The notes: generated by a model not told the origin, from the sequence alone. 64,000 nucleotides of DNA from Scleromitrula shiraiana (GCA_028455995.1 JABELC010000011.1:1364001-1428000), one strand, 5' to 3'. Positions 46,590 to 59,755 are shown, counted from the first letter of the stretch. Numbers and translations are program-made.

Positions 46590-49500
46590 CTACATCGCAG
46601 AGCCATGCGTCCCCACCGGCGTAATATCCCTACTCGTCCTCCCATTCTCCCCGCCCTTCTCCTTCTTCCCCGTCAATAAACTCCTCCTAAACCCACTCTT
46701 CGGACTATCCGCATTACTCCCCCCATCCCTCTCCCTCTCCATAATAAAATTGCTCTTTACCATAATATACCCCGCCCCACACCTAATCTGTTTCTCCTGC
46801 ATCGTGCCACTCTCATCCACGACGAGCGCGCCCTCCCCCAGATCATCATCCGAGCCAAACGTATTGTGCGCTTTAACCGAGACCTGGAATGTTGCGTCTG
46901 CGGCCGCGGTGCACTTGAAGCTTTCTTTCTTCTCGTTGAAGGTGACGGTGCCAGATGCGGATTTGATGTGTTCGGTCTTGTGGATGACTTTTGGTTTGGG
47001 TCCGAGCGTTTTGATGTAGACCATGACACTTGAGGAGGGGGGGAATCCAACTGCGGAGACGATGGTGAAGTTTGCTACGCCGATAGGCGCGCCGCTTCCG
47101 CCGGGAGATCCTAGGTGGCCGGAATGCGCCGAAGCTGCCCCCAAAGATTTGGTGCGTATGTGGTTTGGTGCGTGTTCTCCTGGGGGAGTCACTGGAGGTC
47201 TGATTTCTGGAACGTTGCCTGTGAGTCCACTTGCACGTCTTGGTCCAAATCCATTGGTGGTTGGGACTACATCGTCTTCCAGCTCTGGTGCAGGAACGCC
47301 ATTAACATCTTCATCCTTCTTCTTACTTCTAAAGCCGTGTTTAATGAATGAAGCTCCTTTACCAACACCGTGGGCCGCAAAACCAACTCCCTTGAGTGGA
47401 GCACCGGCAACTCCTGTAACAATTTTACCTGGAGTTGCAAATGTTCCCGAGAAAGTTGAGCTTCCCTGTCTGGATCTGGTCACGTAGTCTGGACGGAAAA
47501 GTAATCGCAAACGAACAGATCCAGATTTACCATCCAACTTTAGAACCATTTCTTTAGGTTTAAATGGTTCCAAGAGGTTTAGATTGATGTCAGTTTTACC
47601 GAGATGGTCAGCTTTGTCACCAAAGTCCCAATCTAAGACATTGCAGATAAAATGTGCAGCTGTTCTCGAGGGAATATCAATCTCAAAGAATTCGTTCCAA
47701 GCTGGGTGTAACGTCTTCTTTTGGACCTTGGTTTTGAAGACGGAGCTGCCATTAAGCTCAAACTTGCAGTAAGGGTCAGAGTATCCGTTACGATCAGCGG
47801 ATGGAAGGTCGGCAGCATCAAGGACATCAACTCGGAGCTTGCCCATATTGTTGATACTTTCACTTGGATCCAAATCCATCTTGACTGGAATATATTTGAG
47901 CGAAACTTTGATACTACTGGTCTGGCCTTGCTCGTCCCTGAGTTTGAGACTGTATTATATAATTAGTGAATGATCATCAAAAGAACAAAACCAATTTGTA
48001 CTCACATAGTAGGGTTATTGAGGCACTGTTTCAATGTTGCCAGTGTCTCTCCACTTAATTTCGCAATAGTCGAATCTTTCTTATCCTCTCCCTTGCTCAC
48101 CTTTTCTTTGATACGTATAGTAATTCTGGAGAAATCGAGTTCACGAACAAAGCAATCTCCAATCTCATCCAAAGTCATCTTCTTCGACCTTACCGTTGAA
48201 GAGGAATAAGATGGGAATGCCATATCATCAACGACAATCTCCACGTGCACATTGCTGCGCGTAAGCTCGCAGTCAATAATCTTGAAAATAATAAGACCGG
48301 ATTCGTATTTGAGCAATTCTTCGGGTGTAAGATGAATCTTTGGGAGTTGAGTTTCTTTAGTTGTCTCTTCTTGCTCTTTCTCCCCCTCGGCCAATTTGTG
48401 AGCCATTGCAGATTCACTCGAACTTCGTTCAGGTTTTTCCGTGGCACTACCGTTCTCGGTTGCTGATATGCGACCTCTCTCAGTAGAATTTTTGCGTGCC
48501 TCTGCATCCGCCTCCGACTCTTTCTCCTCTCCCTTTTCTTCTTCCTCTTCGGGATCGGCAACATTGAGACAAGGGTAGAATGCTGCAGTGTAGTTAAGTA
48601 CACCTCTTGGGGATCCTTTCCCATGCATTCGTAATGCGCCTGCATGTGGATCTTTGGTGTCATGCACAAGGAACTCGCCGTTTTCTTGTTGACTAATATA
48701 ATCAGAGGCCAGTACTTCAATCAATCCTAATGATCGATCACTATTGATAGTTTCCTGGTCCATAACCTCCAAAGTCAACTTTTCCCTAGCACTGTGAACA
48801 GGTACATAGATGACCTCATCCCAATCTGGATTGAGATTGTTCTGGAATGTAACAGTTCTACCTTTCTCTATACCAGACAACAAAACTCGAACGTATGGGT
48901 CAGATTTGCCCAACGTTTCAAGATTTCGAAGATCTCGAGCATTCTTGAAATGGAATCTCATCACACCAATTGGAGTAACATATCCACCAGTTCCAGCTCC
49001 TATGCCTGTTAATGCAATTGGTTTCCATTGCAAAGTCAACTTGGCCCTTCCGGTATTGGCACCGGCTAGAGTGTACCATTCTTGACCTTTCTCCATCAAG
49101 TTCAACATGTCGTTGAGTTTAATTTGGTAGGTACCAAGGATAGGATCTGTTCCAAGATCACGATCATCTTTGATGACAAGTCCGAACGTAGCAGTCTTCC
49201 TATCAGTGATAAGAATCTCCTTGAATCCATTGTCCCAAATAGGGTTGTTTGTTCGCTTCAATTTTCTGGTAACATGAATTTCCTTATTGTTCAATAACAA
49301 GACCGCATAAGGATTAAGTTGGCCAAGAAGACTCTTAGTGCCGTCCAAATCCTTAGCTTGCTCAACGCAGAAACGTGCAATACCCGTGTTGGATTCTGGA
49401 GGGGGCTCTGAAGTGCCGTCTGGTAAAGTTCTCCCTTCGAGAACTGGGAAAAATCTTAGATCCGAAGACAACAAACCACGTGCCTTGCCATTTGCCACAA

Positions 49501-51370
49501 CTTCAAGTTGCTCATTTTCATATTCTGTGACTTCCTGCACTCTCTCCAATGGAAAAGTGGCCAGTCCAAGTTCCTTGTCCTTTCGAAACTCATTGTAGTC
49601 GAAGATTTGCATTGTGAGACTTTCATTAAATGAGGTAACAATGATATATTTGGTTTCGTTCCATCTTGGGTTTGCATTTTCCTTGATAACCTTGGTTTGC
49701 GCCAAAGGAGCACCGTTGTTGAGTGATAAAATAGTATATGGATCAGGAGTACCAGCAAATTTATCTGGATTCTTGAGTCCTTGAGCACCATGAAGAGTGA
49801 CGGCAAGAACACCGATGGCTTGATCAACTGGCGATCCGGAGAGCATTTTCGCGACCTCGATAGGGAAAACATTTGGAGCGTACATGATAGGTCCAACGTT
49901 AGCATGAATCTGCTCCAAGATAAAGCTTTCGAGACCAGGAATGAAATTGATATCAAAACCAAGCGTTTCGCCTCCAAGAGGTTTACAAACATAATCAATA
50001 GCTAATGGAGGTGTTAGTATAAAAACCCATGCCGGTGGAAGCCACTAGGGCCAAGAAAAGAAAATGAAATGTTACTTACTGGGACGCTCCAGAAAACAGA
50101 CCTCAATTCTTTCCACATGGGGAAATGGAATTTGAAGCTTGATTTTAACTCGCATCATGCCGGAAAATGCCATATCCTCCACAATCACATCTAGACCCTT
50201 ACTGATCATTGCCTTTCCGATTCTGATTTCGAGAACAACTTTTGGATTGACTTTGTTCTTGATTTGGCGGGCAGTCATATCGGCATGGTCATTTGGGGTG
50301 AAGCTAAATTTCCAATCCATGAGTACGATATCATCTTCGGCTTTTGGGTATGTTTTCACGTGTTCGAATCGAGGTGGTTTCGTGCCCAAAGTGAATGTTT
50401 TCATGCGCAGGCTGTCCAAGAAGGCCGGAGTAGATGTGCTCAGTACTTGATCCACCGAATTGATAACTGTTTCTGCAAGGACTGGTTGAAAGATTGGCCA
50501 AAACTTGACCATGAAGCTGTTCATCCACTCCAAACTTTCCGTGTCTGTTTCCAGCTTGCTTTTTGCGAGCTCCCTATTAACATCGTCTCGAAAGTTGCGT
50601 CTCACGCGGCGTATGGAAGTTCTGTAATATGTACCGCAGATAGCCATAATTATAAAGACCCAGCCAAGACCTCCGCCAAGGGTAGCTACCAGCCATGAAG
50701 ACAGACATGCAAATATTATAACACCGGTATTGTGATACCAATCTAAGGAAAGTTAGCATAGAGCTCGAAAGTGGATGGCATGTCTTGACAAACCGCCATA
50801 GAATTTATCCTCTAATTTTCCCTCTACCCAAGTTTGATGATCCAGAAGATTCTCTTCTTCCATTGAATCTCCCGAATCCCCTGAACCAAATCGTGGAGCC
50901 CAACCTGCTCTTTCAATCCAGCGCGCATCTTCATCATCTTCTATATTTCCTTTCGGTTCTGATTGTCCCGACTTTTTGACGTCTTTTGCTGGGGCAAGAG
51001 CTCCAGCAGTGGATGGGGGCGGTAGATCGTAAGCTCCTGGGGCCCCATCATCGATATCTGTAGCAATCGCAACGCCCTTTGACTTATGTTCATGGTGAAA
51101 TCCTTCTGGTACGCGCTATGTGGAAACTTCGATTAGCTAAGATCGGGTATTCTTGAGGAATGTGATATGACCTACAGCTCGAGCTTGTGCTGCCTTTTGC
51201 TCTGGAGTCGCATCTGGGTCGAAAGCAAAAGCTGCGGCACCAGCTTTTTTGCTTTCATTAACAATCTTTTTCTGTGCGTCTGCGGGTGAGATTGTGCTAT
51301 CGGGATTCTGTGCCGCTTCTACAGCACCTTGTTGCTTAAGCTCCCCCTCCAAACCACGAGTTGTCGACAT
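46590..51370 (-). CDS. Tricalbin (ER-plasma membrane tether with SMP and multiple C2 domains)
   Basis: Five exons encode 1511 residues: 51176-51370, 50794-51115, 50080-50742, 48006-50001 and 46590-47949, with introns of 60, 51, 78 and 56 nt. All are GT-AG; intron 2 uses a GTTTGT donor. The order is: a disordered acidic N-terminus; a membrane hairpin at about residues 178-205 (VIIFACLSSWLVATLGGGLGWVFIIM); an SMP lipid-transfer domain (about 225-440, ending in TIDYVCKPLGG...FDINFIPGL); then C2 domains at about 453-570 (LAVTLHGAQGLKN), 600-715 and 737-850 (RFHFKNARDLRN..GKSDPY). An acidic Glu/Lys linker and a degenerate C2-like segment (GLIIFKIIDCELTRSNV) follow, then a C2 with YSDPYCKFELNG, and a last divergent C2-like segment. 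Length and layout match yeast Tcb3 (about 1545 residues). The family tethers cortical ER to the plasma membrane and moves lipid. The Ca2+-site Asp residues look kept in some C2s only. Confidence 0.94.
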
Positions 51371-53208
51371 ATTGTAAGAGGATCGACGTTTCAGAGGTCA
51401 ATTGAAGCTGCCGATCCAAAAGAATTAAAAGAAAATAATGGTGACTTCAATCCGATCACAACGGAATGAGTCGTTGGATAGAGTGGCCAGCAAAACAAGG
51501 AAAACAAAGGATGCTTGCTATATGCAGGATATCGTATATAGTAACCTGGAACTAGAGCTAAGCTAGTTCACGGGTAGATATAGTTAGGTTACTACTAGAA
51601 TAGCTCCAGCTTGTAATGCCTTACCTACTAGTAGTACCCGTGAATTTAGGCTATTTCTTAAATGATTAATAATAAGAAAGGTGATTAGTTCTTTTGGTGA
51701 ATTGATTTCAATTAAAATATGAGAAATCTAATAAAAAATCATTCAATTAATAATAAGTAAAAGTCTTGGATTTTGTGACTTTGAGGGGTTGTTGAACTGA
51801 ATCTTGAACCCTTAAAATTTTGATTGTATAAGTAGAGTTGCCGATTAAAGAGCTTCAAAAAGAAGATTGATGAAGAAAAGAGGAGTTGTTTTTGTAAAAA
51901 AAAAAAGATTGATGATGATGATGATGATGAAAAGTAAAAGAAGTTTTTGAAAACACCTCTTCTTCTTTTTCTTCTTTTTCTTCTTCTTCTTCTTCTTCTC
52001 TTGTAATTAATCTAACTGACTATAGGTATGGAGTTTCTCTCGTTGGAAGATCTGTAAAACGATGACGCAGTACAAAGACAACTTTCAGCTGTAGCGTTTT
52101 CAAATAGAACAGAATCTTGTTATCCAGACAATCTAGAGCTTTCTCTCTTTCTTTTAGAACTAATAAAGCCTGGTTTTTGTTGATAACACTTACTTATTAT
52201 TATTATTTAATTATTATCAATTTCTTATGAATGGTTGAATGGGAACGAACTCCTTATTGATTAATATAAAGGACTCAAAGCCTCAATCATGATAATAATG
52301 ATAATAATAAAGGGTTCAATGATTTTAAAGGGTCCAGCTCCAAAGCTTCTTATTTATTTATTTATTTATTTCTCTCTTTCTTTCTTTCTTTCTTTCATCT
52401 ATTTTTTTTTCCATCTCTCTTTTTTTACTTTTCATTTTTTTTAAATTCCCTTCTTTTTTTTCTACTTCCATCATTCTATTGTTCTATGGCATCTATGCTT
52501 GCTTCTGCTTCTGCTTCTACTTCTACCACTGTCAAACATAAAATAATCCTTGTGTAAATCATTATCATAACACGTCCCTTTCATCGTTTCTCTCCAGCAT
52601 ACTTTACCCAGCTAAGTTAAAACCACGCTGAAGACTTTCAAAATTTCAGCAGTACAGGGGCACGGCTTGATAAATAGCGACGATGAAGTTTTCTTCCACC
52701 ATTCTTCCGCCACAATTATTTGGTTCCAAGTTCCACTCTTCAAATGGAATCTACTTTACTTTGTACCTAGCTCAGCAAGTTTTGCATCCTTTTGTATGCA
52801 TAGGACCAGGGAGAGAGTGAATATTCCTATCAAGATCCCTTCCCGCCTTCCGAATTGAAAGGAAGCACTCAGGAAGATATCCTAATTACCTCGGTGTCTC
52901 CGTTACACTTCAAAGGTGGGTAATTTCGCTTCTAAAAGAGTTTTTGTGGTTGATGTCAATTCGATCTTTGTGCTATGCTAATCAAATCAACGAATTTGAG
53001 TATTCATCTGTATGTATTTTGAGAACCATGATTCCAATTATCATCATCTACTCCGTACATAGCGCCCCAAATACATAGTAGGCTATGGCCATAGTTCTAT
53101 CCAATGGATAAAAATCCTATTTACGCGATTAGGTGGCTGGAGAAGTGTGATAGTTGGAAACTTGGGATAATAATTCCCAATGTTGGTGACAGCTGGCGGG
53201 GTTCGATA

Positions 53209-53243
<35 letters not shown>

Positions 53244-54942
53244 AGTCTAGTTGTGCAGAGCGCTTCAAGATCGAGGGTTACATAACATTTGATTGAGTTT
53301 TAGATTTTCTGTCCGTATCCTTATGCGGTGGTCGTAACGAAACATACTAGATGCGTAGGGTATTGATGATCGTATTGATGATCGTATTGATGATCGTATT
53401 GATGATCGTATTGATGATCGTATTGATGATCCATCCACCTTTTAGTTGTCCGAAGATTTGAAGGAGAGTTTCGTCTGAAGTTTGATTGATGAATGCTGTT
53501 CGAGGTCTAATACTTCCGTGCTTCATAGTACGACATACAATAATGCAATAATGCCAAATGCTCACCATGTAGATAAATATTCCTTCCTTCCTTCCATCCG
53601 ATATCATAATCATTAGAACAGTCGATATTACGTGGTCTGACTGTCACCAACAGTATAGTATGTATTTACATATGATAGCCGAACTGGTCATCTATCAACT
53701 AGTACCTACATAGGTACATTCGGTACAGTATGGTAAAATATTATTATGACTTTATTAATGAAACGTTATTGACCCCATTTGTTGAAGATTTTATGAACTC
53801 GTCCCTTTCATCTTCATCCGGAGCGCGTACCTGAGCGGGCAATCTTTTTCACATCTCTTGGGGTTTGAACATTTTCTGAGTCTTCGCGAAGAAATCCACG
53901 AGTTGATCCACCAAACCAAAAGATTCTCTCATCTCATCTTACAAATATTAATCAATCTTATAGGAAGAATGGTAGGGACTGTGGGAAGGAATGAAAAGTC
54001 TCTTGGGGTGAATAATAATAATAAATCGATACGATATTACGAATCTTATTAACTAACTATCTAGGTACAGAGTACCCCCCTCCCCTCCCCATCTTCCCCC
54101 TGAAACACGTTCCGAAGAAAATGATCCACGAAGTCCTTGCAAGCAAAGAGTTTGTCAGAGTCAGAGTGGTAGCCAGTAGTCAGTAGTAAGTAGTCAGTTC
54201 CAAATGTATGCTCAGATCTCAGGTGAGTGTCCTATGAACGAACGATTACAGCAAAAACTCTAAAAATGTCGAATCCTTTTTTTATACCTTTCGAAAAGTA
54301 TTTATGGGACATTTAGAGATATTTCTGGTATGGTATGGTATGGTATGGTATGGTATGTATTTGGGAATGAATTTATTATTATTCCTCTAAGCCCTTTTTA
54401 TTTGGGGAATGGTACCGCCTCATCTCGCGACAATTGGGATATCCATATTGATTTGAGGGATACGATATACCTAGCAAGTATTTGTACCCTTCAAATGCTC
54501 GTCCCTCCCAATCTACTTCCGTATCTATCTATCTGTCTGTCTATCTGTCTATCTATCTATCTATCTATCTTTTTAGATATGCAGTACTATCTGGCAACGT
54601 ACTTTATACTATTTACAAAGTGACGAGTATTATTCATAACCCTTGGGACCTTTTTTTTTTTTTTTTTTTGGGAAAAGTAACTATTACTCAAGTGAATATC
54701 CTCATTTCATTAACAATATAATCTCATGTTGTCTATATTACAATTGACAATTACTGTACCGTCTTTTTAAATACATTCTTTTCTATTTAAATACCCTCAA
54801 TTTGTTGCTTTCATCCATCGATTTATTACTTAAAGTTGTCGCGTGCTTTATCTTCAAGTCAATCGAAAACTACCCCTACCAATATCTACTGTTACTATTT
54901 ACTTACACATACAGAACCAACATAATAAGGAAAGAAACAGTT
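51371..54942. other. Divergent promoter region, repeat-rich
   Basis: This is the shared upstream region of the tricalbin gene (-) and the 1087-residue gene (+). It holds a TTC tract (51957-52001), a TTTA-then-TTTC tetramer block (52348-52397), an AT dinucleotide run (53213-53240), the 12-base tandem repeat at 53361-53430, GGTAT pentamers (54328-54356), CTAT/CTGT tetramers (54522-54570) and a T run of about 20 bases near 54651. No gene is supportable. Confidence 0.6.
53361..53430. repeat. 12-base tandem repeat TATTGATGATCG
   Basis: Five complete perfect copies plus a ten-base partial sixth. Each unit contains GATC, and because the period is a multiple of three the minus strand reads (IINT)n. 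It is a minisatellite without spacers, not a CRISPR array. Confidence 0.95.
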
Positions 54943-57900
54943 ATGGATGCTCCAGAGGGTAAAGAGGTTGATCATAAACAACTGAAAAGTCGATTGATGG
55001 GAAAATTGTTTGGAAAAGAAAAGAAACCAACTTCATCAGAAGAGGTATCCGACTTTCTTCATGGACCTTCAGATAAGCTTTACATGGCCTCACCCACCGC
55101 CGCCCCAACCTCGACTACCCCTCCCCGGCCACCGGTCTTAGGTCGAATTGATACAAGCACAGCACGAAGATGGCCTACAGCAGCCGAAGTAAACAATGCT
55201 AGAAGAAATCGATCTGCCAGTCCCAAAATAAGTAGAAAAGGGTTAGCTGTACGATTTACAGAAGCACAACCAGAAGTTATTGGAGAAGGGGGGGATGAAT
55301 GCGCTTCTCCAACATTAGATATACGAAAGAGGGCAGCAACAATTCCACAACAGAAACAGAAAGATCGGAGACCAGATCCTCCTCCAAGTTATGGCTCACA
55401 TGGACCTCCAGATAGGTTTGGGGATCCCAACATGTTCAAACCTGGACCTCTGCGACGAACTCAAACGGGTTTCTCAACGATGAATGGCGACAATTCTGAT
55501 TCAGATCACGAGCCTCCTCTGCCATATCGAGAAAATAAGAGGGAATATACTGGTCAAGCAAGAGGAGATGCTCGCAGTCCCTTGGCGGCTAAAGCAGATG
55601 CAGAAATGCGTGCCTCGGAAGGAAAGACGTTAGTAAGGGCTGTTTCAGGACATTTTGATTTCAAAGATCCTGCAATAGCAGCTTTACAATCTAATGATAC
55701 ACCCCCATCAGATGATAGTCATTTGAATACAATGAAGAATACACAATTAGGATCTTCGCCTGGATTAGCAGGAATGATGAATTCGTTTAGAAGACCTGAG
55801 ACGCCCAGCGATAGTGGGAGATCAACCCCTACTGCTGTGGATGAAAGCCCTTCGTCATTTTCTCGAACATCCACTGCAAACTCTACTGCCCATTCTACAG
55901 CAAATTCGGCTAGCGCGATGGAAAGTCCTCCTTCCTTTACACGAACACCGACATCAAATTTACGAGAAGCTGCAATTGCTGTGGGTGACGACGCTCTATA
56001 TGACTTCTCAAAACGCACATCACATATGTTCACTTTGTTCAGGCTTTCTGCAGAATCTCTCAAACCTCTCTCATCATGCTCGTTAGAAGATCTTGTTAGG
56101 GGAGCTGTGTGGTGGTTTTTGAGGGGTCGATCAAATCTCGAAAATGCCGTGAGAGACCGGTCAACAACCCCAGAGGCAAAAGAGAATAATTTCTACATGA
56201 GACAACAAGCCTATACAGACTTGGCTAAGGCATATTGGCTAATGGATAAAGTCGCGCCAAGATGTCCCGAACTGGGCAGCCAACATAATTCCCAAACTCC
56301 TCCAAATATTGCTGAAGCTATTGAGTTACGCCAAACTATTCTATCTGGCTTGAAAAAGCTAACAATGGTGAGTGGGAGTTTTGATCCGGTTTATAACCCC
56401 CAAGCTAATTTTCAATGTTAGTCAATGAAACGTAACAACTTTCTTCCTCAGCACAGCGATGATGCTGTTATGACACAAGGAGTAGATAACTCTATTTGGG
56501 TAAGAGATGAAGGGAACAAATCTTTACTCTCACTTCAGCGTCCTAATACTACCTTAACATTAGCTAGCGCTTTACCTCTGGGAGATTCTGGCAAAACCTT
56601 CTGTTATGGACGGCACTTTGTGGATGCCTACTTAATGGAAGAGGCTGATTCCCAGCACTATCGCTGCCCATGTGTAGTGTCCATTGTTCGAGGAAATCAT
56701 GAAGAAGATTTAAGATTTGTGATATCCAATCAAGATGGCACTATAAAAATCTCTATCCAAAATGATAAAACTCGTGGTCCAACCTGGGGTGATGTTTTAT
56801 GGATGCAAAAGAACAGTTCTCTAGAAATCAAATTACCGAGAGGATTCATGTTGCGGCTTCGCTGTAGTTCACAGGATTATAGGAATTTAAGGGGTTCCTA
56901 TGATTTCCAGAATGATGTTAGGCAAAGCTTTTCCCGACTTGAGGATGAAGATGTAGTATTTGAAATGACAGTAAAGGCATTTCAGTGCTATGGTCAAGAC
57001 AAGACCTCTCAGTCTTTCCCGACGGAAGTAATACCAAAATGTGAGGTCAGATTATTTGAGAAAACCATAGTGGAGAAAGCTGCTACAGGACCCAGGAAGA
57101 AGTATAGAGGTTTCCGCCTCGCAGTACTGACTGGAAAGATGACCAAAAACTTCAGAGGAATTGACCAAACTATCTTACCGACACATCTAGTTCAATTCAG
57201 CTTTCTGAGGGGTGAGGGTGGCCTTCCAGCAATTCTCTTAAAGGTCGAAGATGGGCGATCTAAACATTCTATGGTTTTTACTTTCGATGGGTCAGAACAG
57301 CGAGCTCATTTACATGCTCTACTTACGGGTAGTAACATAGGACGAGAGGAAATGGTGTTCGCCGAAACTCCCATTCGATCGTTTGGTATTGATGACCCTT
57401 CGAACAGCGCCGCTCTTGGAGGTCCAGGACGTCTCGGAGCGCTAGATTGGCAAAGCTTGCGAGTCATTAACGCAGACGCAGTCGACAATCAAAACACCAA
57501 GACGGTCCTCTCAGAAAACCTAAGAGTTATTATGGATTTCAAAACCGGCACATTTACCGACCGAATCAACATCGGACCCGGAGAATTAAAACTTCGACTC
57601 GATCTCCACCAGCCAAACGAGTTGAAAATCTTGCGACAGCCACAACAAGACATGACTTTATTAGCAACCCAGGCCCAATCCGCACCAGGATCAACTCTCA
57701 AAGATTTCGCAGACGTATTAGCACTAGTATCCGCCGCCGAAACAACCCGTACATATGACTTCCCCAGCCAACAAGAACTGCACCTCTTCCAAGCCGCTCT
57801 AACCGGGTACGTCGTCACCTTCGACGGCAAAGCGTCCTCCTTCAACATCGCGCGCAGAAGAATGGTCGTCCCCATCTACAAGAAATGGGACGCGGCGTCC

Positions 57901-58507
57901 ACGCGCATTCAAATCGTGCACAAGGAGAAGACGGTGCAGTTATTGGCTTTCTTTGAGAATTTTAGCCATGGCGATGCGATGGGTTTTACGCTCAAGAGTA
58001 CGGATGTTTTTGAGAGCTCGAATAAGGGGGGGAAGTTCTCGCTTAGGATTGTGGATGCGAAGTTTGCGATGCCGAAACCTAGGTGTGAGGGGATGCAGGC
58101 GCTGGATAGTGGGTTTGTTAATTTGGATGTGAGTTTTTTTCCCCTCCGTTTTTTTTCCCTTCGTTTTCTTTTCTCCTCCTTTTTCTTTTTATTCAATCTT
58201 AAGATATCTTGATCGATATGCATATGTATATGGATTTTGAGTAGTCAACTAACTACTCGAAACAGATGCCAGACTACCCGGGCGAACACGATGATATTAC
58301 GGTGGTATTTGATACTGATGTTGGTATGTATAAAACCCCTCGTTCCCTCTTCCCTCACTGACTTCCCCTCCCCCCCCCTTTTTTTTTCTTATTTGAAAAC
58401 ATAAATATACATCTCACTAATCCATCCAAATAGAACGTGATAATTTTGCAAAAACCCTACCGGCTCCGGTGAAAATAGCTTCGCGGATGGGGTCGGTGAG
58501 GAGATAG
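54943..58507 (+). CDS. Conserved-looking large protein of unknown function
   Basis: Exons are 54943-56367, 56422-58128, 58266-58323 and 58434-58507, with introns of 54, 137 and 110 nt, giving 1087 residues. The ATG at 54943 (MDAPEGKEVDHKQLKSRL) was chosen because the upstream in-frame extension from 54802 is hydrophobic leader-like sequence. Residues 1-400 are Ser/Pro/Thr-rich and disordered, with SPTL, PPSYG and TPSDSGRSTP motifs that look phosphorylatable. From about 400 the chain is folded: a helical part (FSKRTSHMFTLFRLSAESLK), then a long beta-rich part with repeated strands (for example RGFRLAVLTGKMTKNFRGID and FTFDGSEQRAHLHALLTG) that hint at PH-like folds. The last two exons are very short and encode MPDYPGEHDDITVVFDTDV and a basic tail. 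I recognise no named family. The even codon use over 3 kb and the clean splicing argue strongly that it is real. Confidence 0.82.
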
Positions 58508-58631
58508 CATGCATAGAGATAGAGAGGAGGTAGATAGAGTAGAGGGGTTAGAGTAGATGAGAGTAGATGGGATTGGTTTAGTTTCGTTTCGTTTAAACTT
58601 GGATAGAGATGGGGGGGTTGGTTGCTTGGTG

Positions 58632-58661
58632 GGTGGTGGTGGTGGTGGTGGTGGTGGTGGT
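58632..58661. repeat. (GGT)10 microsatellite
   Basis: Ten perfect GGT triplets, followed directly by TA dinucleotides and then TCTA tetramers up to about 58690, forming a compound microsatellite. Confidence 0.9.
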
Positions 58662-58800
58662 ATATATATATCTATCTATCTATCTATCTATATACAGGAC
58701 TCGAGTTACGAAAGGACGAAATACAGAGAAATAGAGAGATAGACGGACAGACGGACAGACGGGGAGATGAAGAGAAGAGCTATCATAGAGATTTAGAGAA

Positions 58801-58845
58801 AGAGGAAAGAGGAAAGAGGAAAGAGGAAAGAGGAAAGAGGAAAGA
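58801..58845. repeat. (AGAGGAA)n heptamer array
   Basis: About six tandem heptamers in a purine-only stretch, followed by GGGA tetramers near 58875-58895. The homopurine strand runs for about 100 bases. Confidence 0.85.
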
Positions 58846-59035
58846 GAAAATAGAGTGGAAGAAAAGAAGAAAGGAGGGAGGGAGGGAGGGAGGGAACGAG
58901 ATATTGGATATGAGAATAACACTGCACGTCCTACACAACACAACACGACACAACACAGCATAACACAACACAACACAACACAACACAGCAAACACATATC
59001 CATCCACACACATGGATAAATCATAAAGGAAACCG

Positions 59036-59082
59036 AGCGAAGCATCTAGCAAAGCATCTAGCGAAGCATCTAGCGAAGCATT
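59036..59082. repeat. 12-base tandem repeat GCATCTAGCGAA
   Basis: Three complete units and partial ends, one carrying a G-to-A change (GCATCTAGCAAA). It is short and interrupted. Confidence 0.8.
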
Positions 59083-59330
59083 GGATTAGAGGAACAGGGA
59101 CTCGGAGAGTAAGAGAGAGAGAGAAAGAGAGAAAGAGGGAGAGAGAAAATATACTACTTGAATATTACTAGTAGCGAGTTTATTTATTCATGTACAGTAT
59201 ATATATAATAATTTTAATGTATGTATGTATCTATGTATGTATCTATGTATGTATGTATTTTTTGGCGAGAATGATATGATATGATATGATATGATATGAT
59301 ATCCAGATATTTGAGTGTTTTATTTTTGTT

Positions 59331-59410
59331 TTTATTTTATTTTATTTTATTTTATTTTATTTTATTTTATTTTATTTTATTTTATTTTATTTTATTTTAT
59401 TTTATTTTAT
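59331..59410. repeat. (TTTAT)16 pentamer array
   Basis: Sixteen perfect TTTAT pentamers (80 bases). A GATAT pentamer array precedes it at about 59272-59301. Confidence 0.95.
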
Positions 59411-59575
59411 TTGGTATGTGATTGATTGATTGATTGATTTATTTGTTTTTTGAGTTTTTCTTTTGGGGGAAGGTGAGAGGGACTCGGAGAGGGAGGGTGG
59501 GATGTTGATGTGATGGTGTGGATGTGAATGTGAATGTGAGTGTGAGTGAATGTGAATGTAAATGTAAATATAAAC

Positions 59576-59755
59576 ATAAATATAAATATAAATATAAATA
59601 TAAATATAAATATAAATATAAATATAAATATAAATATAAATATAAATATAAATATAAATATAAATATAAATATAAATATAAATATAAATATAAATATAAA
59701 TATAAATATAAATATAAATATAAATATAAATATAAATATAAATATAAATATAAAT
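59576..59755. repeat. (ATAAAT)30 hexamer array
   Basis: Thirty perfect ATAAAT copies (180 bases) preceded by degenerate GTGAAT/GTAAAT units from about 59520, which suggests growth from an imperfect precursor. Because the period is six, it can be read through in several frames as YKYK, ININ or IYIY dipeptides. No coding role is likely. Confidence 0.97.

Noticed and set aside
47023..47487. 154-codon plus-strand ORF inside the tricalbin gene
   Set aside because: It is an antisense shadow of a C2-domain-containing exon, whose own frame matches the family.
53361..53430. CRISPR-like regular repeat
   Set aside because: The units are directly adjacent 12-mers with no spacers, and the genome is eukaryotic.
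54802..54942. 47-codon N-terminal extension of the 1087-residue protein
   Set aside because: It is hydrophobic, AT-rich leader-like sequence with no conserved features. The ATG at 54943 starts a polar region typical of the rest of the N-terminus, but a signal anchor cannot be fully excluded.
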